5,263 nucleotides of DNA from Rubrobacter sp. (GCA_013695335.1 JACDAR010000022.1:1-5263); one strand, 5' to 3'. Positions 1 to 5,263 are shown, counted from the stretch's first letter. Made by a program: numbers and translations. Notes: generated by a model from the sequence alone, not told the origin.

Positions 1-84
1 GGGGTGACGCACATAGACATGCCGGCCTCCCCCATGCGGGTGTGGGAAACCATCCAGGCCGCAAAGAACGGGGGTGACGCGTAA
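1..84 (+). CDS. coxL: Aerobic CO dehydrogenase large subunit, C-terminal end (partial)
   Basis: Only the last 27 codons are in the window, read in frame from base 1 to the TAA at 82-84. The visible tail contains HIDMPASPMRVWETIQAAK, which matches the usual C-terminal ending of CoxL-type molybdenum hydroxylase large subunits (a TDMP/IDMP motif followed by a P-x-R/K-V-W helix). The family protein is about 800 residues and carries the molybdenum-pterin site that oxidises CO, or a related substrate in form II enzymes. The active-site loop that separates form I from form II lies upstream of the window, so substrate cannot be settled here. The stop overlaps the coxM start as TAATG, so the two subunits are probably translationally coupled. 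The identity rests on the short tail plus the genes that follow. Confidence 0.85.
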   Translation, partial: GVTHIDMPASPMRVWETIQAAKNGGDA

Positions 85-935
85 TGTACCCGGTACCCTT
101 CGATTACGAGGTCGCCGAATCTGTAGACCACGCGATCGAGCTTCTCGGCGAACACGGCGAAGACGCCAAACTCCTCGCCGGCGGGCACTCCCTGATCCCG
201 CTGATGCGCCTCCGCCTCGCGGCGCCGACGGTCCTCATAGACCTCGGCCGCGTCGAAGACATGAACTACGTCAGGGACGAGGGAGACCATCTCGCCATCG
301 GCGCCCTCACGCGCCACCGCGACGTGCACCATGACCCGCTGGTGCAGGAACACTGCGGCATCCTCTCGTACACCGCCGGGTTGCTCGGCGACCCCTCGGT
401 CCAGCACCGGGGAACCCTCGGCGGCACCCTGGCCCACGGCGACGCCTCGGGCGACATGCCTAGCGTCGTCAGCGCGCTCGAAGGGACCATCGTTGTGCAG
501 GGACCGGACGGGGAACGCACCATCGAAGCCCTGGACTTCTTCCAGGACTACCTGATGACGGCGCTGGAGCCGCAGGAAGTCATAACCGAGATCAGGGTTC
601 CGAAGCTTGGCCCGAACACAGGCTGGGCATACAAGAAGTTCAGCCGCCGCTCGCAGGACTGGGCAATCGTCGGCGTCGCGGCCGTGGTCGAGAAGAACAA
701 CGGCTCCATCGACTCTGCCCGCATCGGCCTGACGAGCATGGGCTCGACGCCCATCAGGGCGAGGGCCGTTGAGGAAGCACTCTCCGGGGCAAGCGCCGAC
801 GCGGTCGCCGAGGCCGCCAACGCCGCGGACGAGGGTACGGAACCTGCCTCTGACGGCGCGGCTTCCGCTGACTTCCGCCGTCATCTGGCGCGGGTGTGGA
901 CCCGGCGGGCCGTGGAGGAGGCGCTGGCCCGTTGA
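84..935 (+). CDS. coxM: CO dehydrogenase medium subunit, FAD-binding flavoprotein
   Basis: This 283-residue protein has the normal length and architecture of CoxM/CutM. It passes electrons from the iron-sulfur small subunit to FAD and on to the respiratory chain, as part of the (LMS)2 complex on the cytoplasmic side of the membrane. The N-terminal FAD-binding domain (about 1-170) shows the two flavin signatures: AGGHS at residues 32-36 and TLGGTLAHGDASGDMPS at 111-127. The C-terminal CO-dehydrogenase flavoprotein domain (about 175-283) begins near WAYKKFSRRSQDWAIVGVAA at 181-200. The ATG at 84 follows a GGGGGTGA ribosome-binding sequence with about 6 bases spacing and overlaps the coxL stop. 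The order large then medium subunit is the one described for form II-type clusters (S-L-M), unlike the M-S-L order of classic form I operons. The assignment to the CoxM/xanthine dehydrogenase subunit M family is firm; the exact substrate of the holoenzyme is not. Confidence 0.95.
   Translation: MYPVPFDYEVAESVDHAIELLGEHGEDAKLLAGGHSLIPLMRLRLAAPTVLIDLGRVEDMNYVRDEGDHLAIGALTRHRDVHHDPLVQEHCGILSYTAGLLGDPSVQHRGTLGGTLAHGDASGDMPSVVSALEGTIVVQGPDGERTIEALDFFQDYLMTALEPQEVITEIRVPKLGPNTGWAYKKFSRRSQDWAIVGVAAVVEKNNGSIDSARIGLTSMGSTPIRARAVEEALSGASADAVAEAANAADEGTEPASDGAASADFRRHLARVWTRRAVEEALAR
914..921 (+). promoter_or_regulatory. Shine-Dalgarno sequence favouring the TTG 932 start of coxD
   Basis: The bases read GGAGGAGG, close to a perfect anti-16S match, and end 10 bases before the TTG at 932-934. 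The site lies inside the last codons of coxM. No comparable site precedes the GTG at 896 or the later in-frame TTG at 1007, where GAGAGG directly abuts the codon. It is therefore the main reason for preferring TTG 932 as the coxD start. It could also be chance, because it encodes ordinary coxM residues (Val-Glu-Glu region). Confidence 0.5.
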
Positions 936-1864
936 ACGGGGCCGCCGACGAACGCCGGGGGGCATTGCCCTCCGGCGTTTCTTCTTCTCTGGACCTCTCC
1001 GAGAGGTTGCGCGGGGGCGATTACCTGGCTGGTGAAGGTCTGTCAACCGCGATCTTCCTTGCCCTCAAGCTCGGCAGGCCGTTGTTCCTCGAAGGTGAGG
1101 CTGGGGTTGGCAAGACCGAGGTGGCGAAGGTTCTCTCGCGGGTGCTGGATACGCCCCTGATCCGGCTCCAATGCTACGAGGGCATAGACGTGAACCAGGC
1201 TGTCTACGAGTGGGACTATGCCCGACAGCTCCTCCACATCCGCACCGCCGAGGCTCTTGGCACGGCCGGGGACCGGACGCGCTTCGAGGACGAACTATAC
1301 ACGCGGCAGTTTCTGGTCAGCAGGCCGCTGCTCTCGGCGCTCGAGCATCACGGGCCGATGCCGCCTGTCCTCCTGATTGATGAGATAGACCGCGCCGACG
1401 ATGAGTTCGAGGCTTTTCTGCTGGAGATCCTCTCGGAGTTCGCGGTCACAATCCCGGAACTCGGTACCATCAGGGCGGAACGCCCGCCCGTCGCTATCCT
1501 AACTTCCAACAGGACCCGCGAGGTCCACGACGCCCTCAAGCGCCGCTGCCTGTACTTCTACATAGACCATCCGGATATCGCCCGCGAGGTGGAGATAGTC
1601 CGCCTCCGCGTGCCAGATGCGGAGGAACACCTCGCCAGGCAGGTCGCCACTGCTGTACAGACCCTGCGAAACATGGACCTCTACAAGCCGCCTGGCATCG
1701 CCGAGACACTCGACTGGACCGAGGCGCTCGTGGCCCTCGGGGCGAAGGAGCTGGACGAGGATCTCATCTCAGCCACCCTTGGTTCCGTGGTGAAGTATCG
1801 TGAGGATCAGCAGCGGACGATGGGCGCGGCCCTGAGTTTGCTCGCGGGGGGCGGTGGTGGCTGA
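932..1864 (+). CDS. coxD: MoxR-type AAA+ ATPase, CO dehydrogenase maturation factor CoxD
   Basis: From TTG 932 the protein is 310 residues. It is a MoxR-family AAA+ ATPase with Walker A GEAGVGKT at 55-62, Walker B VLLIDE at 146-151 followed by IDRADDEFEAFLLEILSE, a sensor-1 segment ILTSNRTRE at about 189-197, and an arginine-rich ALKRRC at 201-206, followed by a helical lid. In Oligotropha, CoxD is an ATP-driven chaperone that acts on apo-CO dehydrogenase during assembly of the sulfur- and copper-containing molybdenum site, together with CoxE; I infer the same job here. TTG 932 overlaps the coxM stop (TTGA) and has an upstream GGAGGAGG. GTG 896 is possible but would overlap coxM by 40 bases. 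The first 25 or so residues are encoded across a terminator-like hairpin (951-988) and lack recognisable similarity; family-like sequence begins near LDLSERLRGGDYLAGEG. The start is therefore uncertain, the body secure. It ends in a glycine-rich tail overlapping coxE. Confidence 0.9.
   Translation: MNGAADERRGALPSGVSSSLDLSERLRGGDYLAGEGLSTAIFLALKLGRPLFLEGEAGVGKTEVAKVLSRVLDTPLIRLQCYEGIDVNQAVYEWDYARQLLHIRTAEALGTAGDRTRFEDELYTRQFLVSRPLLSALEHHGPMPPVLLIDEIDRADDEFEAFLLEILSEFAVTIPELGTIRAERPPVAILTSNRTREVHDALKRRCLYFYIDHPDIAREVEIVRLRVPDAEEHLARQVATAVQTLRNMDLYKPPGIAETLDWTEALVALGAKELDEDLISATLGSVVKYREDQQRTMGAALSLLAGGGGG
951..988 (+). terminator. Intrinsic terminator or attenuator hairpin at the coxM-coxD junction
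   Basis: Bases 951-963 pair with 967-979, giving a 13-bp stem (12 Watson-Crick pairs and one G-T at 959/971) with a three-base ATT loop at 964-966. The stem is mostly G and C with A-T pairs at its foot. A pyrimidine tail with many T residues follows directly (TTTCTTCTTCTCT at 978-990). This is the textbook form of a rho-independent terminator on the + strand, only 15 bases after the coxM stop. It lies within the open frame of coxD if that gene starts at 932, so ribosomes entering coxD would melt it. It may end most transcripts after the structural subunits or act as a coupled attenuator. Structure is seen directly; function is inferred. Confidence 0.65.
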
Positions 1865-3035
1865 AGCCGTCTCTCCGCCGCCGATGCTGAATGCGGCCGT
1901 TACCTTCGGGCGCGTTCTGCGCAGGGCCGGGCTTGCGGCGGGTCCGGATCGGGTAGTGGAGTTCGTGCGGGCCGTGGAGGAGCTCGACGTTACCAGCCGC
2001 GAGGACGTGTACTGGGCCGGGAGGGTCACGCTGTGCTCCCATCCGGAAGACCTGGAAATCTACGACCGCGCGTTCCGCCTCTTCTGGGATGGTGAGGAGC
2101 CGCCACGCATAGTCTCGCCGCCCAAGACCCGGTTCTCCATGTCCGTGACCGAAGATTCAGTGCAGCCGGCAAAGAAAACCGTCGAGAAAGGCGAACAGGG
2201 CGATGAGGCGGTTCGTCTCCGCTACAGCCCCGTGGATCTTCTGCGCAAGAAAGACTTCGCTGACTGTACGCCGGAGGAGTTCGCCGAGCTTCACAGGCTC
2301 ATGGCCGACCTGAGACTCTCCGGGGAGCTTCGAAGGAGTCGCCGTCTCGGTCCCGCGCCAAGGGGCCGTCGCGACGCCAGGAGGACGCTTCGGGCCGCCC
2401 TGCGAACCGGCGGCGAGCCAATACGTCACCGCTACCGCAAGGCAAGGGACCTGCCGCGGCGGGTGGTACTGCTTTGTGACGTATCCGGCTCGATGGCCTC
2501 GTACAGCCGGGCGCTGCTGCGCTTCATGCACGCGGGCGTCGCAACCGGAGATCCCGTCGAAGCGTTCGTTCTTGGAACCAGGCTCACCCGCGTCACCCGT
2601 GAGCTTGCGACCCATGATCCGGATCGGGCGCTCAAAGAAGCATCCAGGGCTGTCGAGGACTGGTCCGGGGGGACGCGCCTGGGGGATACGATCAAGGAGT
2701 TCGTGGACCGCTGGGGGCAACGCGGCATGGCGCGGGGCGCTGTGGTAGTCATCCTCTCTGATGGCTGGGACAGGGGCGACGTTGAGGTGCTCGCGGAGCA
2801 GATGCAGCGCATCCAGCGCCTGGCGCACCGGGTGATCTGGGTTAACCCACTGAAAGCCGCGCCAGGATATCAGCCCATCGCCCGTGGCATGGCCGCAGCC
2901 CTCCCGCACGTTGACGTGTTTCTCTCAGGCCACAACTTCGAGTCGCTGGAAGAACTAGCCCGCGCAATATCCGGCGCTGTCGGACGGGACGGTAATACAA
3001 TACGGGAGAACGGATACCCGGTGAGACGGGCCTGA
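1854..3035 (+). CDS. coxE: VWA domain protein, CO dehydrogenase maturation factor CoxE
   Basis: This 393-residue protein matches the CoxE family over its whole length. The N-terminal half (about 10-150) is the helical region typical of the family (AAVTFGRVLRRAGLAAGPDR, then the DVYWAGRVTL and YDRAFRLFW segments). A strongly basic linker at about 160-180 leads to a von Willebrand A domain. Its metal-ion-dependent adhesion site is intact: D-V-S-G-S at 209-213, Thr274 in SGGTRLG, and Asp303 in LSDGWDRGD. CoxE works with the MoxR ATPase CoxD in building the active site of CO dehydrogenase; the VWA domain probably contacts the client or the ATPase. The start is ambiguous: GTG 1854 overlaps coxD by 11 bases, a second GTG lies at 1857, and ATG 1884 (residue 11) also fits the family. 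No strong ribosome-binding site separates them, so translation may rely on coupling to coxD. Confidence 0.92.
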   Translation: MVAEAVSPPPMLNAAVTFGRVLRRAGLAAGPDRVVEFVRAVEELDVTSREDVYWAGRVTLCSHPEDLEIYDRAFRLFWDGEEPPRIVSPPKTRFSMSVTEDSVQPAKKTVEKGEQGDEAVRLRYSPVDLLRKKDFADCTPEEFAELHRLMADLRLSGELRRSRRLGPAPRGRRDARRTLRAALRTGGEPIRHRYRKARDLPRRVVLLCDVSGSMASYSRALLRFMHAGVATGDPVEAFVLGTRLTRVTRELATHDPDRALKEASRAVEDWSGGTRLGDTIKEFVDRWGQRGMARGAVVVILSDGWDRGDVEVLAEQMQRIQRLAHRVIWVNPLKAAPGYQPIARGMAAALPHVDVFLSGHNFESLEELARAISGAVGRDGNTIRENGYPVRRA

Positions 3036-3057
3036 AAACGCCACGAAAGACGAAAGC

Positions 3058-3272
3058 ATGAAGGTCCGGGGCAAGGAGGAGTTCGATGGTCCACATATCG
3101 GCAAGGTCGCTATAGAGGATCTGGAAAAGTGGTTGTCCTGTTCGAGTGGGAGAGCAAGGAAGTATTCGAGGGGTTCTCGAATGATCCGCAGGTAAAGGAG
3201 ACTATGCAGTCCAGCGGCACCCTGCCGCCGGAGTTCACTTTCCTCGAAAAGATCGGGGAATTCCCTGCCTAG
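3058..3272 (+). pseudogene. Decayed small dimeric alpha/beta-barrel (ABM-like) protein
   Basis: This region looks like a broken gene. From GTG 3129 to TAG 3272 the frame reads VVLFEWESKE, then a segment with NDPQVKETM, then GTLPPEFTFLEKIGEFPA. That resembles the C-terminal half of small (about 95-100 residue) antibiotic-biosynthesis-monooxygenase-like alpha/beta-barrel proteins. The N-terminal part appears in another frame: from ATG 3058, MKVRGKEEFDG leads to KVAIEDLEK, where the family would continue VVVLFEW. The shift is near 3124-3131 and fits loss of one base. Joined, the pieces give only about 71 residues, so roughly 25 residues of the first half also seem to be missing. Uninterrupted, the 3058 frame runs on to TAA 3193-3195 as an unconvincing 45-residue product. 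The family call is from pattern memory and tentative. It fills most of the 258-base gap between coxE and the XdhC genes, where I see no other feature. Confidence 0.5.
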
Positions 3273-3282
3273 ATTGAGATTC

Positions 3283-3287
3283 GGAGG
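3283..3287 (+). promoter_or_regulatory. Ribosome-binding site for the first XdhC-family gene
   Basis: GGAGG lies 6 bases before the GTG at 3294-3296. It is the clearest Shine-Dalgarno site in the window with ideal spacing, and it supports GTG 3294 as the start. Unlike the other cox genes here, this one is not overlapped by an upstream intact gene, so it needs its own initiation site. Confidence 0.65.
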
Positions 3288-3293
3288 CGAACC

Positions 3294-3608
3294 GTGAATC
3301 CCGTGGTAGACAAGGTCGCAAACTGGCGCGAGGAAGGTAAACAGGCAGCCCTCGCAACCGTGGTGAAGGTGGAACGTTCGGGGCCGCTTGGGCCTGGAAC
3401 CTCGATGGCCGTCTCAGAGGGCGGGGAGGTGGTGGGTTCCGTGAGCGGCGGGTGCGTCGAGCCAGCCGTGTTCGAGGAGGCGATGCAGGCAATAGAGACG
3501 GGTGAACCCAGGCTGCTCACGTATGGCATCTCAGATGATGAGGCGTTCGGGGTGGGGCTGACTTGCGGTGGGATCATCCACATCTTCGTCGAGAAAGTGG
3601 AATGGTAA
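3294..3608 (+). CDS. Stand-alone XdhC/CoxI N-terminal domain protein
   Basis: The 104-residue product is a single XdhC_CoxI-type domain. Visible family signatures are ALATVVKVERSGPLGPGTSM at 19-38, the GSVSGGCVE motif at 48-56 with Cys54, YGISDDEAFGVGLTCGG at 77-93 with Cys91, and the closing strand IIHIFVE. In the XdhC family this domain normally precedes a Rossmann domain in one chain of about 250-350 residues. XdhC proteins bind molybdenum cofactor, promote its sulfuration and hand it to the apoenzyme in the cytoplasm. Here the Rossmann half is absent, and the next gene begins before this one stops. I infer that the two proteins form one functional unit serving the CO dehydrogenase. GTG 3294 is supported by GGAGG at 3283-3287. 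The domain assignment is secure; equivalence to coxF or coxI of Oligotropha is not established, so no symbol is given. Confidence 0.9.
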   Translation: MNPVVDKVANWREEGKQAALATVVKVERSGPLGPGTSMAVSEGGEVVGSVSGGCVEPAVFEEAMQAIETGEPRLLTYGISDDEAFGVGLTCGGIIHIFVEKVEW

Positions 3609-4417
3609 TGGGCATCCTCTCCCGCTGGCATGCCGCCCTCAAGGAGCAATCCCCGGTTGCGATGGCGACCGTGATCGAAGGTCCCGGCCTGGGAGGCAAG
3701 ATGCTCGTGGCCCCAGAAGACCACGAAGGCTCCGCGGGAAATCAGGATCTCGACAAGGCGGTGGTCGAGGCGGCGCGAGGGCTGCTCGAAGGCGGCAGGA
3801 CCGAGACGCGCCACTTCGGCCCGAGGGGACAGCGCCGCATGGAGGACGTGGCAGTCTTCATCCAGTCCTTCGCCCCGCCGCCCAAGATGTACGTTTTCGG
3901 GGCCATAGATTTCGCGAGCGCCGTCGCCCGCCTCGGCAAGTTCATGGGCTACCGCGTCATAGTCTGCGACGCCAGGCCAGTCTTCGCGACCCGCGAGCGG
4001 TTCCCGAGCGCAGACGAGGTGGTGGTCGCGTGGCCCGACGAGTTCCTGAAGACCGCCGAAGTGGACAGGCGCAGCGTCATCTGCGTCCTCACCCACGATC
4101 CGAAGTTCGACGTGCCGGTTCTCAAAGAAGCCCTCGCCACCGAAGCCGGATACATCGGGGCGATGGGCAGCCGCCGCACCCACGACAACCGCACGGCGCG
4201 CCTCAAAGAAGAAGGCGTAACTGATGACGACCTCTCGCGGATATCGAGCCCCATCGGGCTTGACATCGGGGCGCGCACGCCGGAGGAGACGGCTGTGGCG
4301 ATAGCGGGTGAGATCATCGCGCTCCGCACCGGGCATTCGGGGGGACGGCTCGCCGGGCGCTCTGGGGCGATCCACGCTCCCGAACCCGAAACTGTCAGCT
4401 CACCTGACGCGAAGTAG
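3602..4417 (+). CDS. XdhC-family protein with C-terminal Rossmann domain
   Basis: From ATG 3602 the protein is 271 residues. Residues 1-75 resemble a reduced XdhC N-terminal domain (LSRWHAALKEQSPVAMATVI) but lack the SGGCVE and TCGG cysteine motifs present in the preceding gene. Residues about 95-240 form the XdhC C-terminal Rossmann domain: MYVFGAIDFASAVARLGKF at 96-114, YRVIVCDARP at 117-126, RFPSADEVV at 133-141, VLTHDPKFD at 162-170, AMGSRRTHDNR at 187-197, and the family signature SSPIGLDIGARTPEETAVAI at 215-234. It is expected to act in molybdenum-cofactor maturation for the cox enzyme. ATG 3608 overlaps the upstream stop as TAATG and is an equally good start two codons later; neither has a strong ribosome-binding site, so coupling is likely. 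The last 30 or so residues after ALRTGHSGG are low-complexity and probably unstructured. Similar to CoxI/CoxF in Oligotropha, but orthology is not resolved. Confidence 0.9.
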   Translation: MVMGILSRWHAALKEQSPVAMATVIEGPGLGGKMLVAPEDHEGSAGNQDLDKAVVEAARGLLEGGRTETRHFGPRGQRRMEDVAVFIQSFAPPPKMYVFGAIDFASAVARLGKFMGYRVIVCDARPVFATRERFPSADEVVVAWPDEFLKTAEVDRRSVICVLTHDPKFDVPVLKEALATEAGYIGAMGSRRTHDNRTARLKEEGVTDDDLSRISSPIGLDIGARTPEETAVAIAGEIIALRTGHSGGRLAGRSGAIHAPEPETVSSPDAK

Positions 4418-4422
4418 AGGCA

Positions 4423-5263
4423 CTATCCGCCTCCGATGTCAAAAGAGCCGCCTGGTTTCTCGTCGTCAGCCTGGGACAGCGTGATCTCCACCTCATAGTC
4501 GCCTGGAACCACGGGCAACTCCACCTGCCCCCTGGATAGTTTTAGATCGAACCTCCTGATTTCGTCTCCCTGACGCACGTTCAGGAATCCCACAAGTCCC
4601 TCGGAATCTCCCTCTGGAGTGACCTTGTGTGCCCACACTTTCAAGGTGGCCGGGCCGGATACTGGCTTGAAAGTAGCCTGGCGCAACGAAGCGAAGGCGG
4701 GAACCTCACCGTTCGCGACTTCGTGGCGTTGTTCGCCTTCAGGGTACGATAGGCGCACGTCGCTTTCGGTGGGGTTGCCCGCGGCGATTACCGAGAAGTA
4801 GGCCCGCCCGCCATCATCCCCTTCATCATCTCGCAACTCGACCACCGTGCGCCGGGCAAAGGTTCCGCGCATGGTGAAGGTCAGGACGAGGACCATAACG
4901 CCAACAAGCATGGCGCAGGCGCGTTCCAGCGGGTCCGTCCAGATCACCAGCCCGTGCAGGAAGATGCTCGCGAGGAACAGGACGTAGATGCCCACCAGAA
5001 GCACAGGGTTGCCCAGAAATTTGTAGACCTTCTCGGGGATGCGCTCGCCTTTGCGGCGGCTGGCGACCAGCAGCAGCACGGGGAAGATGCCGCCGAGTAT
5101 CGGGATGATTGCCACCCCGATAAAACCAAGCAACCCGGTGAAGGAACCGGCCCCCGTGAACAGCAGCCACTCCGCCAGCAGGAAGGAGGCCACCACGGGG
5201 CTGACCGCAAGCAAAAACCCTCCGTACTTGCTGGAAGATAGCTCCCGTAAGAACCTCGATATA
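4423..5263 (-). CDS. Multi-pass membrane protein with soluble C-terminal domain (partial)
   Basis: The frame is open from the window edge to the TAG at 4425-4423, so the N-terminal part is probably outside. About 279 residues are visible. Counting from the edge, hydrophobic helices lie at about 14-36, 42-67, 84-108 and 115-131, with a basic loop SRRKGE between the second and third. Then a soluble, probably beta-rich tail of about 140 residues follows, with alternating hydrophobic/polar strands (FDLKLSRGQVELPVVPGDYE) and an acidic end. The transmembrane half recalls the C-terminal helices of APC-type amino-acid permeases, but I cannot assign a family. A TTG at 5214 with GGAGG upstream could be a start giving 263 residues; I prefer the longer partial reading because the upstream codons (RFLRELSSSKYGGF) read like continuous protein and TTG would cut into the first helix. 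It converges on the cox cluster with a 5-base gap and is not part of that operon. Confidence 0.75.
   Translation of the reverse strand, partial: ISRFLRELSSSKYGGFLLAVSPVVASFLLAEWLLFTGAGSFTGLLGFIGVAIIPILGGIFPVLLLVASRRKGERIPEKVYKFLGNPVLLVGIYVLFLASIFLHGLVIWTDPLERACAMLVGVMVLVLTFTMRGTFARRTVVELRDDEGDDGGRAYFSVIAAGNPTESDVRLSYPEGEQRHEVANGEVPAFASLRQATFKPVSGPATLKVWAHKVTPEGDSEGLVGFLNVRQGDEIRRFDLKLSRGQVELPVVPGDYEVEITLSQADDEKPGGSFDIGGG

Noticed and set aside
1..80. Direct repeat GGGGTGACGC at 1-10 and 71-80
   Set aside because: Only 10 bases, read in different frames (coding for GVTH and GDA), with no third copy. Most likely chance in GC-rich coding DNA, the second copy also serving as the coxM ribosome-binding region.
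2157..2909. 250-codon open frame on the - strand opposite coxE
   Set aside because: It lies entirely opposite conserved CoxE sequence including the MIDAS motif and shows no domain signature of its own.
3073..3115. AAGGAGGA followed 6 bases later by ATG 3086, giving a nine-codon frame
   Set aside because: The spacing is good but the peptide (MVHISARSL) is short and meaningless, and the purine run is explained as Lys-Glu-Glu codons of the decayed gene.
3120..3135. Programmed -1 frameshift joining the two halves of the small gene
   Set aside because: The bases at the junction (CTGGAAAAGTGG) do not form a standard X-XXY-YYZ slippery heptamer, and the joined product would still lack about 25 residues of the family, so decay is the simpler explanation.
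3256..3265. Palindrome GGGAATTCCC
   Set aside because: It is part of the conserved-looking end of the decayed gene (GEFP codons), with no T tract and no second half-site; no reason to call it an operator or terminator.
3568..4224. 218-codon arginine-rich frame on the + strand
   Set aside because: It overlaps the XdhC Rossmann protein in another frame, and its Arg/Pro/Gly-rich composition is that of an out-of-frame GC-rich reading.
3269..4375. 368-codon open frame on the - strand opposite both XdhC genes
   Set aside because: It is a shadow of two well-supported genes in GC-rich DNA. The product has no recognisable motif and a composition typical of antisense frames.

Overview
The window is GC-rich and gene-dense. 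It carries the 3' part of an aerobic carbon monoxide dehydrogenase (CODH, molybdenum hydroxylase) cluster on the + strand, followed by a convergent membrane-protein gene on the - strand. The high GC content, GTG and TTG starts, stop/start overlaps and protein style suggest an actinobacterium. A Rubrobacter-like lineage is my best guess, but this is inference from style and not proven by the sequence.

Layout, + strand: the last 27 codons of the large catalytic subunit (coxL, 1-84); the FAD-binding medium subunit (coxM, 84-935); a MoxR-type AAA+ ATPase (coxD, about 932-1864); a von Willebrand A protein with a complete metal-binding MIDAS motif (coxE, 1854-3035); a short intergenic stretch holding the remains of a small dimeric alpha/beta-barrel (ABM-like) gene (3058-3272); a stand-alone XdhC/CoxI N-terminal domain protein (3294-3608); and a second XdhC-family protein with a Rossmann C-terminal domain (3602-4417). 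On the - strand, 4423 to the window edge encodes the C-terminal part of a multi-pass membrane protein with a soluble tail. Its stop lies 5 bases from the end of the cox cluster.

How the genes fit together: CoxL and CoxM are structural subunits; the small iron-sulfur subunit must lie outside the window. CoxD and CoxE are the ATPase/VWA pair known to mature the active site of CO dehydrogenase. The two XdhC-family proteins are expected to handle and sulfurate the molybdenum cofactor before insertion. Most junctions overlap (TAATG, TTGA, an 11-base overlap), which points to translational coupling.

The main surprise is a strong terminator-like hairpin with a T-rich tail just after the coxM stop, inside the 5' end of the predicted coxD frame. 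It may separate structural from maturation gene expression, or show that coxD starts later than the open frame implies. Other points of interest are the division of XdhC motifs between two adjacent proteins and the decayed small gene. I see no mobile element, CRISPR array, tRNA or rRNA, and no clearly new multi-gene system.
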